From NCBI GenBank assembly GCA_003254885.1, contig QANT01003325.1:83521-147520 (forward strand): DNA of 64,000 nucleotides, read 5' to 3'. Below, piece by piece: positions 13,481-26,458 of the stretch. The stretch comes from Purshia tridentata. Taxonomy: Eukaryota > Streptophyta > Magnoliopsida > Rosales > Rosaceae. The translations under genes and the position numbers were made by a program. Under the pieces are notes generated by a model. The model ran no database searches and was not told the origin of the DNA. It saw only the letters and a program-made list of their open reading frames with translations. Position 1 is the stretch's first letter. Every line of letters begins with the position of its first letter.

Positions 13481-14204
13481 CACATGCATGGCCATCATAT
13501 CGAAATTTGGAAATGTGGGAATGACACGCTCTCATTCTTGTTTGGTAATTGCTGTGTTACAACTTACATTACATTTTCTCTCTGCTACGGTTTTGTTACA
13601 GTAATCACTTTTTCAACCGCCTTATTATAATATTTTTATTCTTTTAACATTCAAAGACTTGGTCGTCTTCTTCTACTTCTAAACTTCTATAGCTATTTTG
13701 TTCTCTTATTTTATATTTTTATTAATCTCACACCTTTCACCCACCATCCTATACTCTACAGATTGCGTTATCAAAATTGTAAAGGGCACCTTTCTCTTGG
13801 TGTGTGTTACCCAATTTGGGTATTTTCCAAATTATAACATATGAATGGGCAATGCCATACACACCTTAAGCTTGTTGGATTTTTAAAAATATACCTCATG
13901 GCCACAAATAGCAATCAAGCTTGCTTAGGTGAATACAATTCACAACAGAGTATAGACCTAGCTACCTACTTTAATTTAATTTATGTAGCATTTCTGTGTT
14001 TCAAATTAATATATAATTAAAGTATGAAATAGACCAATAGATAGGTTAGTATAATAAAAGGAGTCTTGAATATTGAATGAATGGGTAGGAAATCTTAATA
14101 ATAAGGCTGTCAAGTAAAACAAGTGCCTTCAAATCTTAAAAATAATACAACTGGGGATTGAAAGAGAAGAGAAGAGTGTGGACTCTAGGTCCGGTAATAT
14201 TTTA

Positions 14205-15109
14205 TAGTAAATATTTATAAACCCCCTAGTTAGAGATTGATTCTCTCATAACTTCTACCTAAAATTAAACTCTCTCAAAATCCCTAATTATACACTTTAC
14301 TATTTTTCAAAACCCCCTAGTCAACCTATAACCATCTAAAGTTTACTTTTCTTTTTTAGAATTCCAATTATACCCATTTTATTTGTTTTTAATTTTAATA
14401 AAATTTTATTTATATTTTTTTAATTTCAGAAATATTATTTTTATTCATGTTTTTTATTTTAGTCCGTAATTTTAAACCCCTTAACCAATTAAAAAATTTA
14501 TCTAAATTTTCTAGAAACTCTCAAAACCTTCTAAAAATTATAATATTTTTTAATCCTTCTGACGCATTTTGACACGCTCTAACACGCTCTTTGACATGTT
14601 TTGACGCTTGCTCTAATGCGCTCCTAGTGTAACTATATTTTAATAAAGGTGTAACTGTTTATTTAATAAAGGTGTAACTGTTTATTTAATAAAGGTGTAA
14701 CTGTTTATTTAATAAAGGTGTAACTGTTTGTTTAATGAAAGTGTAACTGATTTTTAGTGAATGTGTAATTGGTTTTTTAGTCAAGGTGTATATAACTGGT
14801 TTTTTATTTTTTTATGGGCCTGCAAGTTTTTTTTTAAAAAAAAATTTAATAGTATAATTATTTGTAGTTATTTTTTAATATAATTGTTTTTCTAAAATTC
14901 AGTTTTTATTTCAGTGTAACTGTATTTTTTAAATACAGTTACACTGGGCGTGCATCAATCCGTGTCAGCCCACGTGTTAGTTTGCGTTAGAACGCGTCAA
15001 AAGGGCAAAAAAGATATTATAAGTTTTAGAGGATTTTGGGAGAGTTCCTAAATAGATGGGGGCTTAAGAAAAGTTTATTGGTAATTATGAGGTTTAAAAA
15101 AAGTTACCC
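14205..15109. mobile_element. Mutator-like foldback element, 905 bp
   Basis: A perfect 9-bp direct repeat, AATATTTTA, flanks the element (14196-14204 and 15110-15118). Nine-bp duplications mark Mutator-like elements. The ends are diverged inverted repeats (TAGTAAATATTTATAAACCC on the left against GGGTAACTTTTTTTAAACC on the right, complement strand). Better-kept inverted arms lie deeper, 14535-14630 and 14936-15025, sharing TGACGC, TCTAA-ACGC and GTGTAAC blocks. No transposase frame is present. The AT-rich duplication could arise by chance, so the class is less certain than the element itself. Confidence 0.6.
14639..14755. repeat. 23-bp tandem repeat, about five copies
   Basis: Five copies of a unit close to AATAAAGGTGTAACTGTTT start at 14642, 14665, 14688, 14711 and 14734, an exact 23-bp period, the last one diverged. 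Two more decayed GTGTAA units follow to about 14800. The array lies at the centre of the foldback element and shares the GTGTAAC motif with its arms. Confidence 0.9.
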
Positions 15110-15118
15110 AATATTTTA

Positions 15119-17009
15119 CAAAACATTTTTTAAAAATTGTATTGTAAAATGAAAATGACAAATTAAATTTTGCATTCTCAAAGTATGAGAGGCATCTGGT
15201 CGGTATTAACCAATTATTATAACCAAATAATTATAATCACAAAAAATATTAATTATAAATTTATTTATTTTTTTAACATTTGTATCAGGTGTTCTCTATG
15301 CTTCCTAAATTCACAAAAACTTCATTTAATCATTTTTTGAATTAACATTGTAAATTAAAAATTCTATTTTGCGTTTTTTAAAAATTAACCTAACGCATTT
15401 TTATCATTTTTTTAATTTGTAAAATAGAAAACCGTTTTAGAAAACTTTACCAAACACGGTCGCTAACTTGCTCCTTTCTAGTTGGAACGGCGGGGTGGTG
15501 GGCCCTTCGGATCCTCATTAACTGCTGTTGCGCAAATTAAATTGCGGATTACTTACTTACTATTCACTATTATTACATCATCCCTCTCTTAACATCTTCA
15601 ATATTTTTTTCAATTAAAAAGCAAAAACTTATATTGTAATTTTTCATCTAAATTTTATTATCATTCAAATATTATATTGTATGATAAAATATCAGTTTAA
15701 CGATATACAACACTCTGCAAAACAAACAATTTACAATGTTATATGAATATATTATAAGTTTTACCAGAAAAAATTGACAAGATGGTGTGATTTATATGAC
15801 AATTAATTGAGATACCATACGTTGTTATTGATCATAAATTACTAGTATTTAAAATTTTTCATTTTGCAAGTTTATGCATTACATTTAGTAAGTAGAGTAG
15901 GCTACATCTTTTTCTAAAACACATGTTTAATTCAGAAAGAAAAATGGATAAACATTAATTTTTTGATTAACCTAATTTTATTCCTTATCTCACCCACCTC
16001 CCCCATTTGAGCTAACCCGAAAACTTAAAGATAAGTAAGTATTAGTTGTTATTATTGTTGTTCATTTCATAATTTTGTAATTGGACCTACAAATATTGGA
16101 AGGTGCTTGTTAATAACAAGATATTTCATCTAGCTTCTTTTTATTTTTTGGTTCATTATTGTTTAGTTTGAAATTTTGAATAAAGAGAAAAATAAAAAAA
16201 CTGAAAGTAAAATAAAAGTAAAATCCTGTTCAACTTGAACCGATTCCAATTTCGAATTGGATGCTGATGATGATAGTCAGTCGTAGACTCACATCATAGT
16301 GTCATAGACCACGTACCACGTACTACGAATATGACTGACTCACTGACTCGAATTATATCATTCATTGCACTACTAGTCTAGTCTACTACTAATACTAATA
16401 CCACGCTGCTCTGGTCAACAATGTACAGGACTGTTAATTAATGATGTTTTTATCATCACTAGTCACTTCGCATACCACCAAAAACCCGGTTGTTCATCTA
16501 ACCAGTATAAGACTAAATAAAAGCTCATCAGATTTGTATCTAGTATTGCAACTTGCAACCACCCATTAATTTCACACCACTACGGATTTGCCATTTAACT
16601 TACTTAATCAAGCAATTCCCCTTCACCCCATACACAACACAATGCAGGCAGGGGGACCCAGGATCAAATATTTGCTAAACCACCCTATTCATCAACTTTC
16701 ATGAATCAACCAAACAAAGCCAATTTTTCAAGAATAAAATAATAACACATGCATAGCCGCGATAATTTCTTCCATTCAATTATATTTGCATTCACTGCAA
16801 TTCAACATCCTTATTTGCAATGACTGCAATTGTACACTGAACTGCATTTCAACATCTCCAATAAGCTAATCTCACCAGAATCTTTTTATGTATACAAAAA
16901 ATTAGTCCAAATACTATCAATCTAATAACTAACTTGTTGCCATCCCACATCCAGGTTGACCTTGTTCACTACTCTCCCCTCATCAAACTCAATCACATAC
17001 TCGATCAAC
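15119..17009. other. AT-rich intergenic region and CPN60B 3' flank
   Basis: No coding sequence or RNA gene is visible. Composition is strongly AT-rich to about 16250, then more mixed. The last 150 bases are probably the CPN60B 3' untranslated region. Degenerate terminal-repeat-like runs occur around 15120-15470 but I could not define an element. Confidence 0.35.
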
Positions 17010-20000
17010 TTAGTAACCATAGCCTGTCACAAAATAAGGCAAAGAGTCACAAAACTGCACTTCTGAGCAAGAGAAAGCTGAACAGGTATCTACAAACCTG
17101 AATTGTCCATGGGGTTGCCAGCAGGCACTGCTGGCTCAGGCTCTTTAATCTCAACAACTACACAGTCTGACATTAAGAAAGTTTTAGCCACAGAGGCTGC
17201 ATGCTCTAGGCAACATCTCACCACCTGAACAATGAAAAGTACAATGCAAAAATCAGTTAAAATCAGCTTGAATACAGAAAGTAGGAACTATGTTTCGAGG
17301 AACATAAAATTTAACAAAGCTGGAATAGAGCACCTCATACATCAATGAAAGTAACCTAGAAACAACCTATCAGGCATCTGGAATCACCTATGAAGGAAGC
17401 ACTACACTCCCAACCTACCAATTTTTAGTAAAATTACTTATTGCACAAGCAATCAGGATCAGCTACACAATTCTCCAAGTTGCTATCCACACATTAAAGG
17501 TAAAGGCAGATTTGTTACCTATTGGAGACAATTACTTTAAAGGTACACTTCCAATGCTATCAACCAAGGCATCATACTATTTGTACTGATGGATTAAAAG
17601 CACAAAGAAGTGATGGAAGTGCAACATATAAGATTTGACAATGTCAAAACTCACCTTGGTTGGATCAATTATTCCAGCAGCCATTAAATCTTCATAGTTA
17701 CCAGTTGCAGCATTGTACCCGTACTTGGGATTGTCACTGGAAAGCACCTGTAGAAAACTTCAATTTATTAACACAAGAAATACATCTTTCAGATGGTGAA
17801 CATACCATAATAAAGCAAATGAAAGAATACCTTCTCGCTGACCACACTTCCATTTACACCAGCATTCTTGGCAATTAATTTGAGAGGGTAACTAAGAGCT
17901 CTTTTAACTATATCTGCTCCAACCTGTAATACACATATGATTTAATCCTTGAGCAAACCAAATACATCTGAACACAAGTAAAAACTAAGCTGAATACATC
18001 AAACCCTCCAATAATTAGATTCAATTTTTCATCATCATCAAAAGCTTCTGCTGAATCAAAACTCAAAAGATTGGGTCTGAACCATGATCAACACATAAAT
18101 TAATTACCTTTTCTTCGTCATTATCAAGAGTATCCTTGATTGCATCAACCTTTGAGGCCAGCCTCAGAAGGGTGCATCCACCTCCAACAACAATACCTTC
18201 CTCAACAGCTGCCTGGAAATCGAAAAAAATGTTAATTTTGACAAGTGTCCCAAGTACCAGATGAAAGAAAAACTAACAGGGGGTTTAGTACACAAAGATT
18301 CAGCATTGTAAGATGTATTATTATTATTATTATTACCTTTGTTGCATTGAGAGCATCTTCAACTCTCAGTTTCTTTTCTTTCAGCTCCGTCTCAGTTTGT
18401 GCTCCAACCTTGAAATATTCAAGATTATACATGAGTTAACATTGGCAATATATTGCAATCCAAATTGCCTTTCAAGTTTTTAAAAACTTACCTGTATTAC
18501 AGCAACACCACCAGATAGTTTTGCAATCCTTTCATTAAGTTTTTCCCTTTCATAATCTTGCTCTGCCGCCTGCATGAATAGTTTAACTTTATAAGCTAGG
18601 CTACAACAACAATAAATTACAGACATATTGTACTTACAAAGGTGAGAAAGAGGCCTTTACCTCAATAAGGTTTTTAATTTGTGCAACTCGCTTGTTAACT
18701 GCTTCCTGGGTACTTCCATCACCAACAATTGTGGAGGTATCCTTTGTAAGCACCACCTTTGAAGCATGGCCAAGGACCTCCTTCCCAACATTGTCTAAGG
18801 TAAGCCCTACCTCATCTCTGATCACAGTTCCTATATGCAAATTGATGGTATCTCAATATCACATTATCACATTACAAAAGACAACTGGGCAAAATTTGAG
18901 AAAAAATGAATCAAAAAGAGTGATAGATGTGAAAAAACCTCCAGTCAGGATAGCAATATCATCAAGGTACTGGCTCTTGCGCTCTCCAAACCCAGGAGCT
19001 TTGAATGCAGCAATCTTCAGAGCTCCTCTAAGCCTGTTCACAACAAGAGTTGCAAGAGCTTCTTGTTCAATGTCTTCTGCAATAATGACAACTGGGTATC
19101 CTCCTCTTATAGCATCTTCCAAAATGTTAATAAGGTCCCTTGCGTTTGTTATTTTCTTATCAACAAGAAGCAACTGCATAAAACACTTGGCATTAGGAGG
19201 CACAACTGACATATTGAAGTTACCACACACACAAAAACCTGATCGTAATTGAATTGCATTACCTTGCAGTTATCATATTCAACGGCCATTTTCTCACTAT
19301 CAGTGACAAAATAAGGTGAGATATAACCACGATCAAATTGCATTCCTTCGACCACATAGAGGCTGTTCTCAGCGCTTTTTCCCTCTTCAAGGGTTACCAC
19401 ACCCTTCCGACCCACCTTACTCATGGCTTCAGCAATCATGTTTCCTACTTCATAGTTGTTTCCTGCACTAACTGCTGCCACATCTGCCAGTTCACCGTCT
19501 TCAACCTGCAATTAGTTGCGAATTAATTTTGTTCTGGACATCTTTCAGAAAGATAACAAATATTATACCAATAGGTCAATGGCTGATACCCAAATAAATT
19601 AGAGACCAATTTACACTACCTCTTTAGAGATCAACTTAAGCTCCTGTACTAGAGCTTTCGTGGTCTTCTCAATGCCACGTGTGATTAAAACAGGGTTTGC
19701 TCCGGCTGCAACCACCTGCAAAATTCAAGTCAGTTAACAAAAGTGGTTGGGACACAATCTGAACCTCTCTAGTTACAGAGATGAGGGCCCAAACCTTGAC
19801 ACCTTCAGCAATAAGACCTTGTGCAAGAACAACAGATGTTGTTGTCCCATCACCAGCTAAGTCATTAGTCTTGGCAGCTGCCTGTCTCACTAACTTAGCT
19901 CCAATGTTCTCAACGGGGTCCTCCAACTCAACCTAAAGGCAGAAAAGAAGAAATCAAACAAAGGGCAAAGGACTGCATTAATCTCACAGAACAACTTGGA

Positions 20001-20496
20001 ATGCAAAAAGAAAACAGTGATGGCTTTTATTTTGACATATGCTAAAAGAAGGAAACGCTGATGGTTCTATATACCTCTTTGGCCACAGTTACACCATCGT
20101 TAACAATTTTGGGGGAGCCATACTTGCTCTCTAGAACGACATTCCTACCCTTTGGACCAAGTGTAACCCCAACAAGGTCGGCAAGCTTGTTGACACCAGT
20201 CTGGAGAAAAAATAGAAGATAAGTTAGATAATAGCCAGGAGGCAGCAGAAAATAGCAGAAAGACTGACTTGTAGTTTCTTGATGGCAGAGCCATCCTTGT
20301 TGAAATGCAACTCCTTGGCCATGGCACAGATTCTTGGAGAACGTGTCCTCCTCATGACTACATTGTGCCTTCTTGAGAATGAACAGGAAGAAATCGAAGC
20401 ACGAGATGACAAGTTGTCGAATTTCCTGTCGATCACACGGCCACTCGTTGCAGCCAAGGAGCCAGCCGAAATCATGGCTGCAAAAGTGGAAGCCAT
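17010..20496 (-). CDS. CPN60B: chloroplast chaperonin 60 subunit beta (RuBisCO-binding protein beta)
   Basis: Fourteen exons: 20496-20269, 20200-20075, 19932-19795, 19715-19620, 19505-19263, 19173-18939, 18830-18661, 18569-18492, 18408-18337, 18212-18108, 17923-17831, 17747-17655, 17224-17098, 17023-17010. They encode 605 residues, against about 600 in Arabidopsis. A plastid transit peptide of roughly 50 residues precedes the mature start [16 protein letters not shown]. The group I chaperonin core is complete: [12 protein letters not shown], the ATPase motif DLAGDGTTT (about 142-150), [10 protein letters not shown] in the apical domain, and VVGGGCTLL near the C-terminus. The subunit builds the plastid Cpn60 alpha/beta folding ring that assists RuBisCO and other stromal proteins. 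All splice sites are GT-AG. A leader intron is likely just upstream (about 20508-20588). Confidence 0.97.
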
Positions 20497-21231
20497 CTAC
20501 CCTGATGTCAAAATCTGCTTACATCAGTAAACAATAACGGTATTTATGAACAATCAACAAAATTGATAGAGCTTGAACAACACTTACAGTGTAGTGGATG
20601 AAGAGTTGGAGAGAATTTGGTGGAAGCTTGGGTTTAGCGGGGGCTTTTGGATAAGAAACGCCGAAAGAGAGAGAAGAGATAGGTTAGGTTTAGGTAAAAG
20701 TCGATAGATGATAAAATTATAAATGCTACGGGTACCCTCTGCCCGCCCTTCACCTCTTGAACCTTCCAGACTCAAACTCAATCTCCACCGTTCGTTCAAC
20801 TCCTTCCCCTTGTCCTACTTGTGAACACTCTAGAACTTTTTCTCTACATTCTAATGACGTCGGATTGGGCCTCTAGATTGGGTTTTGTGTTTATCAGAAA
20901 CAGATTGGGCTTTTGGGCTCTAGCGGAACCATTTACATTCACCAACAAGACCCGATCCACTTGAAAAAAAGTAAATGATGGAGCAGTGGGTGGGTGGCAG
21001 CTTATATATTATCAACAACAGAGAACATCTGGGTTTTAGATTGATATATTTACGCCGAGTTACAAAAATCCAATATGCAAGTTATCATCACAAGACAAAC
21101 CATGTTTAATTTAAGCCAAGAACCAAAAAGTATAAACAAAAGTAGCCGTATTTTCCCAGATACACACAAACGAGGCTATCTAATGCAGTGCAAAAACTCT
21201 CTTTCTAAACAAACCAATCATGTGATGTCAG
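20497..21231. promoter_or_regulatory. CPN60B promoter/leader and RLCK 3' flank
   Basis: On the minus strand the leader of CPN60B appears to be interrupted by an intron: a GTAAGTG donor lies near 20588 and a CAG acceptor near 20508, both in the leader. A TATA-like TTATAATTTTA is seen around 20713-20723. The right part, about 21000-21231, is the 3' flank of the kinase gene. No other gene is visible. Confidence 0.4.
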
Positions 21232-24200
21232 TTACAGTGAAACTTCTTTTCTTTTTATTTCAGCCTCCGGAAACAGCTTAATCTCTGTTACACTTTTTCC
21301 AGCACAAACTTCATCAGAAACCTGCAGAGGTTCCAAAGAATCTACAATGTCTCGCATTAGAGGCCTTGCTTTTGCGTTTCGATTCAAGCAATGATAAACT
21401 AGCATTGCTGCCTTGTGAACTCCTTTAATAGGATAATCTCCTTCTAGTCTTGGATCAATGATGTTGAGCAACTTCTTCTTCTCTTTCAGCATGGGGAGAG
21501 CCCAATCAGTGAGATTTTGTTCTCGAGCTGGTCGTGACTTGTCTAAAGATTTTCTTCCCGTCAGAAGTTCAAGAAGAACAACACCAAAGCTATAAACATC
21601 ACTTCTAGGAGTTAGATGGCCTGCACAGATAGATAGAGAAATAGTAATTACATCACTACTAGAGAATGACTTGTCATAGCCATCCTGCCCAACATGAATG
21701 AATTCATATGTCATTTTAACAATACAATCTTGGTTTTGGATGTTAATGGGAAACAAAATTAATGGAAGAACTTCATCTCCACGTGGTTCCCAAATACCTT
21801 CCTAGTTCCTAATGCAAAAAAATGAGTCCAACTTTGTGATAGGAGGACTTACCTGTCAAGATATACTCAGGTGCAGCATATCCATATGTCCCCATTATGC
21901 GTGTAGAAACATGAGATTTGTCCCCCACTGGTCCATCTTTTGCAAGGCCAAAGTCAGAGAGCTTTGCATTGTAGTCCTGTTTTAGGGTATGCAAAGATGT
22001 GCAACCTTAAGTTTTAGCAAGTGAACTATAATTACTCAGCAGAACAATGATAATCCATGCCACAATAATTCAAGTTGGCTCATTCCATCAATCCATGAAT
22101 TTCTTTATGACCACTTTAGAGAATATCATTCGTATTTGGATGAACATGAAAATCCAATCCTAGACCAGTGCAACTGATATGGACATTGGATTGTTCCCTA
22201 CATAGAACTTAAGTTGGAGTGGATCACAAAGACTGGATGAATGTGGCTTTCTCATGCTGGAATTTCTTCTCCATCCATGACTAGCTAACCCTTGGTAATC
22301 TAATTCTCCATGCATTCTTTATATATTAGCATTACCATCAATATCACAACCATCACCCCAAAAGTACTGACCCCCTCACTATTTGTATCAATGAGTCCAA
22401 GTGATTTAATTTATTCTCTCTTTTTTTAAATGAAAAAAAATATATCAAGTATACCAACCAGATCCAACAGAATGTTAGATGTCTTAAAATCACGATAGAT
22501 CACAGGTTGCTCAGCTTCATGGAGAAAGGCAAGTCCTTTAGCTGCACCAAATGCAATCTTCATCCTTATGGACCATGGCATAGGAAGCAGCACTCCTAGA
22601 AAAAAAAAAAAAAAAAAAGGGAAAGAAATATGCATATGAGTACATTCTTAATAATAGACCCACCAAACTCACCAATTAATGTTTAACAGGATAAATTGTT
22701 CAGGTTTCACAAAATAAGGGTTGGTCATGAAACAAGTTTCTTTTGCTCTTTTATTTTTCATTTTCATATTTTGATAATCCCATAACAACTTAAACAACTC
22801 AAATTTTCGCATAAGAATTTGGAAATTAGACGAACTCCTGTAAGTGCCCTTTCAAGGTTTATAGGGGTCATTTCTAGCTGAAAGCAAACATTAAACAGAT
22901 CCATACTGAGATATCAATAAATTGTAGAACCATACATTGTCACCTTCCGGCGTTTATCTTTTCGTTTTACCTGGGAAATGACATTTGACAAAAGTTCCAG
23001 GCATCATTTCTGTAACTTTTTAGGTCATTCTTTCTTTTAATCGCTTTCAAATCCTATGACAAAAAAAATTAGCAATTCTTAATATGTTCATTCCAAATCC
23101 AGCAATGTCATCAAACAAAGAATGATAATCCTACAGCTTGAGTTTTCAGAATTTATGCACAAATCTTTCTGCCTGGTCAATCATGCTTTGCCATTGTTAT
23201 ATTTTGCCTCCCAAAATCATTTGTTTGTCCCTTTTTCTCTTATTATTTACAGATCAATCAGAAAAATATTTGGAACTCAATACAGAAGAAGAGTGATATA
23301 AAATATTTCGTTACTTACTTGAAAATAAATTGTTTTCCACACTTCCCCGAGCCATATACTCATATATCAGCACCCGATGCTCATCCTCGCAGCAATATCC
23401 AATGAGTTTTACCAAATTTGGATGAGAAAGCTGCCCCAAAAATATGACTTCTGCCTACAAAGCAAAAAGCTCTTAATGAACCTGACATAATTTAGAAACA
23501 TCTATACCCTAGAGAAAGAAAAGATCAAACCTACAAATGTCACAATGTTGAAATTCTTTTCTTTTCTTTGATCTTCTTAACGGGTTAAAAGATAGAATAC
23601 AAAGCTTACCAGCCATTCCCTGTGTCCTTGATAACTGTTATCACCATCATGAACCTTGACCGCTACTGGAAGGGGAGTGAGCCCCTCTCTTAAATCCTCA
23701 GTAATGAACCCTTTATAAACACTTCCAAATCCCCCACCACCCAACATACGATCTTGCCTAAAATTCCCAGTGATTAACTTCAGTTCGTTGAATGTGAATG
23801 CAATCAAAGGATTTGCAGCTGAATCACGACGTAGTATCTCAACTTCCTCAGGATTTGATGGTAACTTACTATCATCCTTCCTAGGATTCACTGAGGGGCT
23901 CTGGTCTTTTGGGGACTCTGAAAGAAAAGTTGAGACCATAACATCACACATCCAACAAAAAGCAAACATCAAAGTTTTTTCCCTTCATGACAAACTTGAA
24001 AGTGAACCCTATATAAGGAACTAAGAGGATAAAGGAAAAAAAATCCCACTCAGAATGGCAGTATGCACAATCAAATTTTTGGAGGTCAAATGAAATTCCT
24101 TTGCAAACAAAAATCAATACTCTAACTCATAAAGTAGAAAACTACATTAAAGTGATGAAGAGATAAAAGAAACTGGCACAGAATATTTTACAGCAACAAG

Positions 24201-25031
24201 ATGTGTAATATTTTAATCTCCTATGCAAGTCAGTTCTAGTGACAATTTATACAGGAGGGAAAATAAAAATCTCTGATAATAGTAATATGAGCCATAACGC
24301 AGTTAAAAGATTAATAATTTCCATGAACATATAAATAAAAGTTCATAGAAATGGAAAAAATTTAATACTGAACCAAAAGTATATACTTTCAGAAACTCAG
24401 TAAAGTGAATAGAATATAAAGATACGAATCCAGGCACTACAATGAGGAGTATCGACTTCCTACAGGAAAGGTAAATCTATCACCTTTACAAGGGCCATAT
24501 AGAAAAAGTGAAAAAGCACATCCTTTTACTTGTCCTCTAAATACATAAGGATAAGATCATAAAATGAATCCAACAAAAAAAGAGTTTTAACTACTTAGAT
24601 AACAGCAAAAACTAATGAGGATTAGAAGAGTAGAGAAAGTTTTCTATTTCGATCTTATGGTATATATATGTAATATAAACTCGATCTCCAACTTCATAAG
24701 AGAATCTAAATATCAATTTAATCAATGAATTATGTGATGAATTTTTGTATGAGGAAGATACAAGACACAATCCAATAATCTATCACTAATTATACATGAG
24801 GATTCAAAACAGAGAAAAACGGAGCACGATCATTTGATCATGTTAAACTATAATTTCTCACTAATTTACTGAGAAAAGAACATAAACACAAACCCATCTC
24901 AAAAACAAAATATACTAAAACCCATTTACGGAAAAATAAATAAGAAGAAAGATTTATGAGGAACAACCTGACTTTGCATTGGATGAGACTCTGTAAACTG
25001 AAGGCTCCCACCTGCACCAACAATTCCCCAT
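21232..25031 (-). CDS. receptor-like cytoplasmic kinase, subfamily VII (PBL-like)
   Basis: Six exons: 25031-24968, 23917-23610, 23454-23319, 22595-22459, 21976-21853, 21620-21232, giving 385 residues. Exon 1 encodes MGNC, a Gly-2 myristoylation and Cys-4 palmitoylation signal, which predicts a plasma-membrane anchor. The kinase domain (about 71-350) has the Gly loop [15 protein letters not shown] with Lys-109, the catalytic loop YRDFKTSN (Asp-205, Tyr in place of His as is usual in this subfamily), DFGLA (Asp-223), [15 protein letters not shown] in the activation segment and a complete C-lobe. There is no receptor or transmembrane part. RLCK-VII kinases relay signals from surface immune and developmental receptors. 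It resembles PBL8/PBL17-type members; the exact orthologue is unsure. The leader holds a 47-codon upstream ORF, 25307-25164. Confidence 0.93.
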
Positions 25032-25328
25032 TATACCAAAACCAGAAACAAACTCAAAGCCCACTTCCTCACGAACCACCCATCCCCATAACGAAGGTTA
25101 TGTCAGTCTTTCAGAAAGATGAATTAGACCCAACTAAAAATAGAAGACAAGAAGAAAGAAAAGTTACAAAAACAAAGACAGAGAATAAGAGAATGGGGAA
25201 TTGTTGTTGTGGGACTTGTTTTTTGATGAATGGGAGCAAGAGTAAGAGAGAATTCTTGATGGTAATGATGGGGTGAGGGGTTGAGGTGGGTGCTGGTTCT
25301 TGGCCATGGCAGAAATGGGCCCACATAG

Positions 25329-26011
25329 TCGGGAGTTTTTGTTTTGATTCAAAAATATATATCTGCTTTCTTCTTAGTGCGCATATATGGTGGATTTCAA
25401 TTCCCACCAATATTTTTCCATCATTCTTCAACACTCGTTCTCTCTCCCTCTCTTCCTTAGCCGATGTGTATGTCTTTCCCTCTTCCTTATTTTTTGCCAA
25501 TCTTCATATTAAACTATTACCCAATAGCAGGAAGCTTGCTATTTAGTTCCTATTACTCTACCTAACAATTAACATCCATTCTTTATAAAATTCTAATGGG
25601 AGTAACAAATATCAATACAATTTATGTGTGGATTATTAATTAATATATAGACCAACCCACTTTTGGAGTATTACAGAATTTATAGTGGATAATTAAATTG
25701 TCCCATAAGCATAAAATTTATCTGACATCACAGCTGTAAATCATGGAAGTTTTTGTCCTAATTATATATCGACAACTAGTATATATACTGTATATCACAT
25801 CTGCAACAGTAATGTCAAAATTGGTTGATTTCTGAATGGAGTAATAAGGTCACACGTGTGTAGCAACATTTCTAATTTCTTCCTATCAGCTTGAGGTATA
25901 GGTCTTGAATCTTGATCACCTCTTAAGTACTTTTTTGTTCTGCGTACATGTCAATTCAACTGTAAGATAATATATTCCATTATCCATGAAAAGGAAAGAA
26001 CTGTGCATATA
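25329..26011. other. upstream flank of the RLCK gene
   Basis: This is the probable promoter region of the kinase gene (minus strand). A CT/GA-rich block at about 25430-25460 may be part of the leader. No gene or clear TATA box could be assigned. Confidence 0.3.
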
Positions 26012-26020
26012 AATGTATTA

Positions 26021-26449
26021 GAACAATTTTCTGGTCACCCCAAGGGTGGACCTCAAGGTCCATCCACCTCTCGATTTTATAATTTTGACAATGTTGACAC
26101 ATAATCGGAACCATTCATATTTTAGATTACCTATTATAGATCATCTATGCAAAAAATCAACTCAATCGGAAATCATTTGATTATAGAATTGTTGTCAATT
26201 AAATAGAAAAAACCAACGGTTTAGTCAAAAAATCACTCTTTAATTCGGAACCATTCATTTTTTTCTTTAATTGACAACAATTACATAACCAAATGATTTC
26301 CGATTGAGTTGATTTTTTGCATAGATGATCTATAATAGGTGATCTAAAATATGAACGGTTCCGATTATGCGTCAACATTGTCGAAATTATAAAATTAAGG
26401 GGTGGGGTGGACCTTGAGGTCACCCCTTGGGGTGACCCAAATATTTTTC
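26021..26449. mobile_element. Mutator-type MITE, 429 bp, near-complete palindrome
   Basis: A perfect 9-bp direct repeat, AATGTATTA, flanks the element (26012-26020 and 26450-26458). The two halves fold on each other almost end to end: GGTCACCCCAAGGGTGGACC near the left end matches the complement of the right end, and AAATCAACTCAATCGGAAAT at about 26155 matches the complement near 26310. The terminal sequence is GAA(C/A)AAT-TTT--GGTCACC. The 9-bp duplication and long inverted repeats fit a non-autonomous Mutator-like element. There is no reading frame of its own. Confidence 0.88.
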
Positions 26450-26458
26450 AATGTATTA

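Noticed and set aside
14639-14755. CRISPR-like regular repeats
   Set aside because: The 23-bp units are directly adjacent without spacers and sit in a plant transposon, so this is a plain tandem repeat.
18692-19252. 186-codon plus-strand open frame
   Set aside because: It is antisense to CPN60B exons 6-7 and the intron between them; its protein has no family resemblance.
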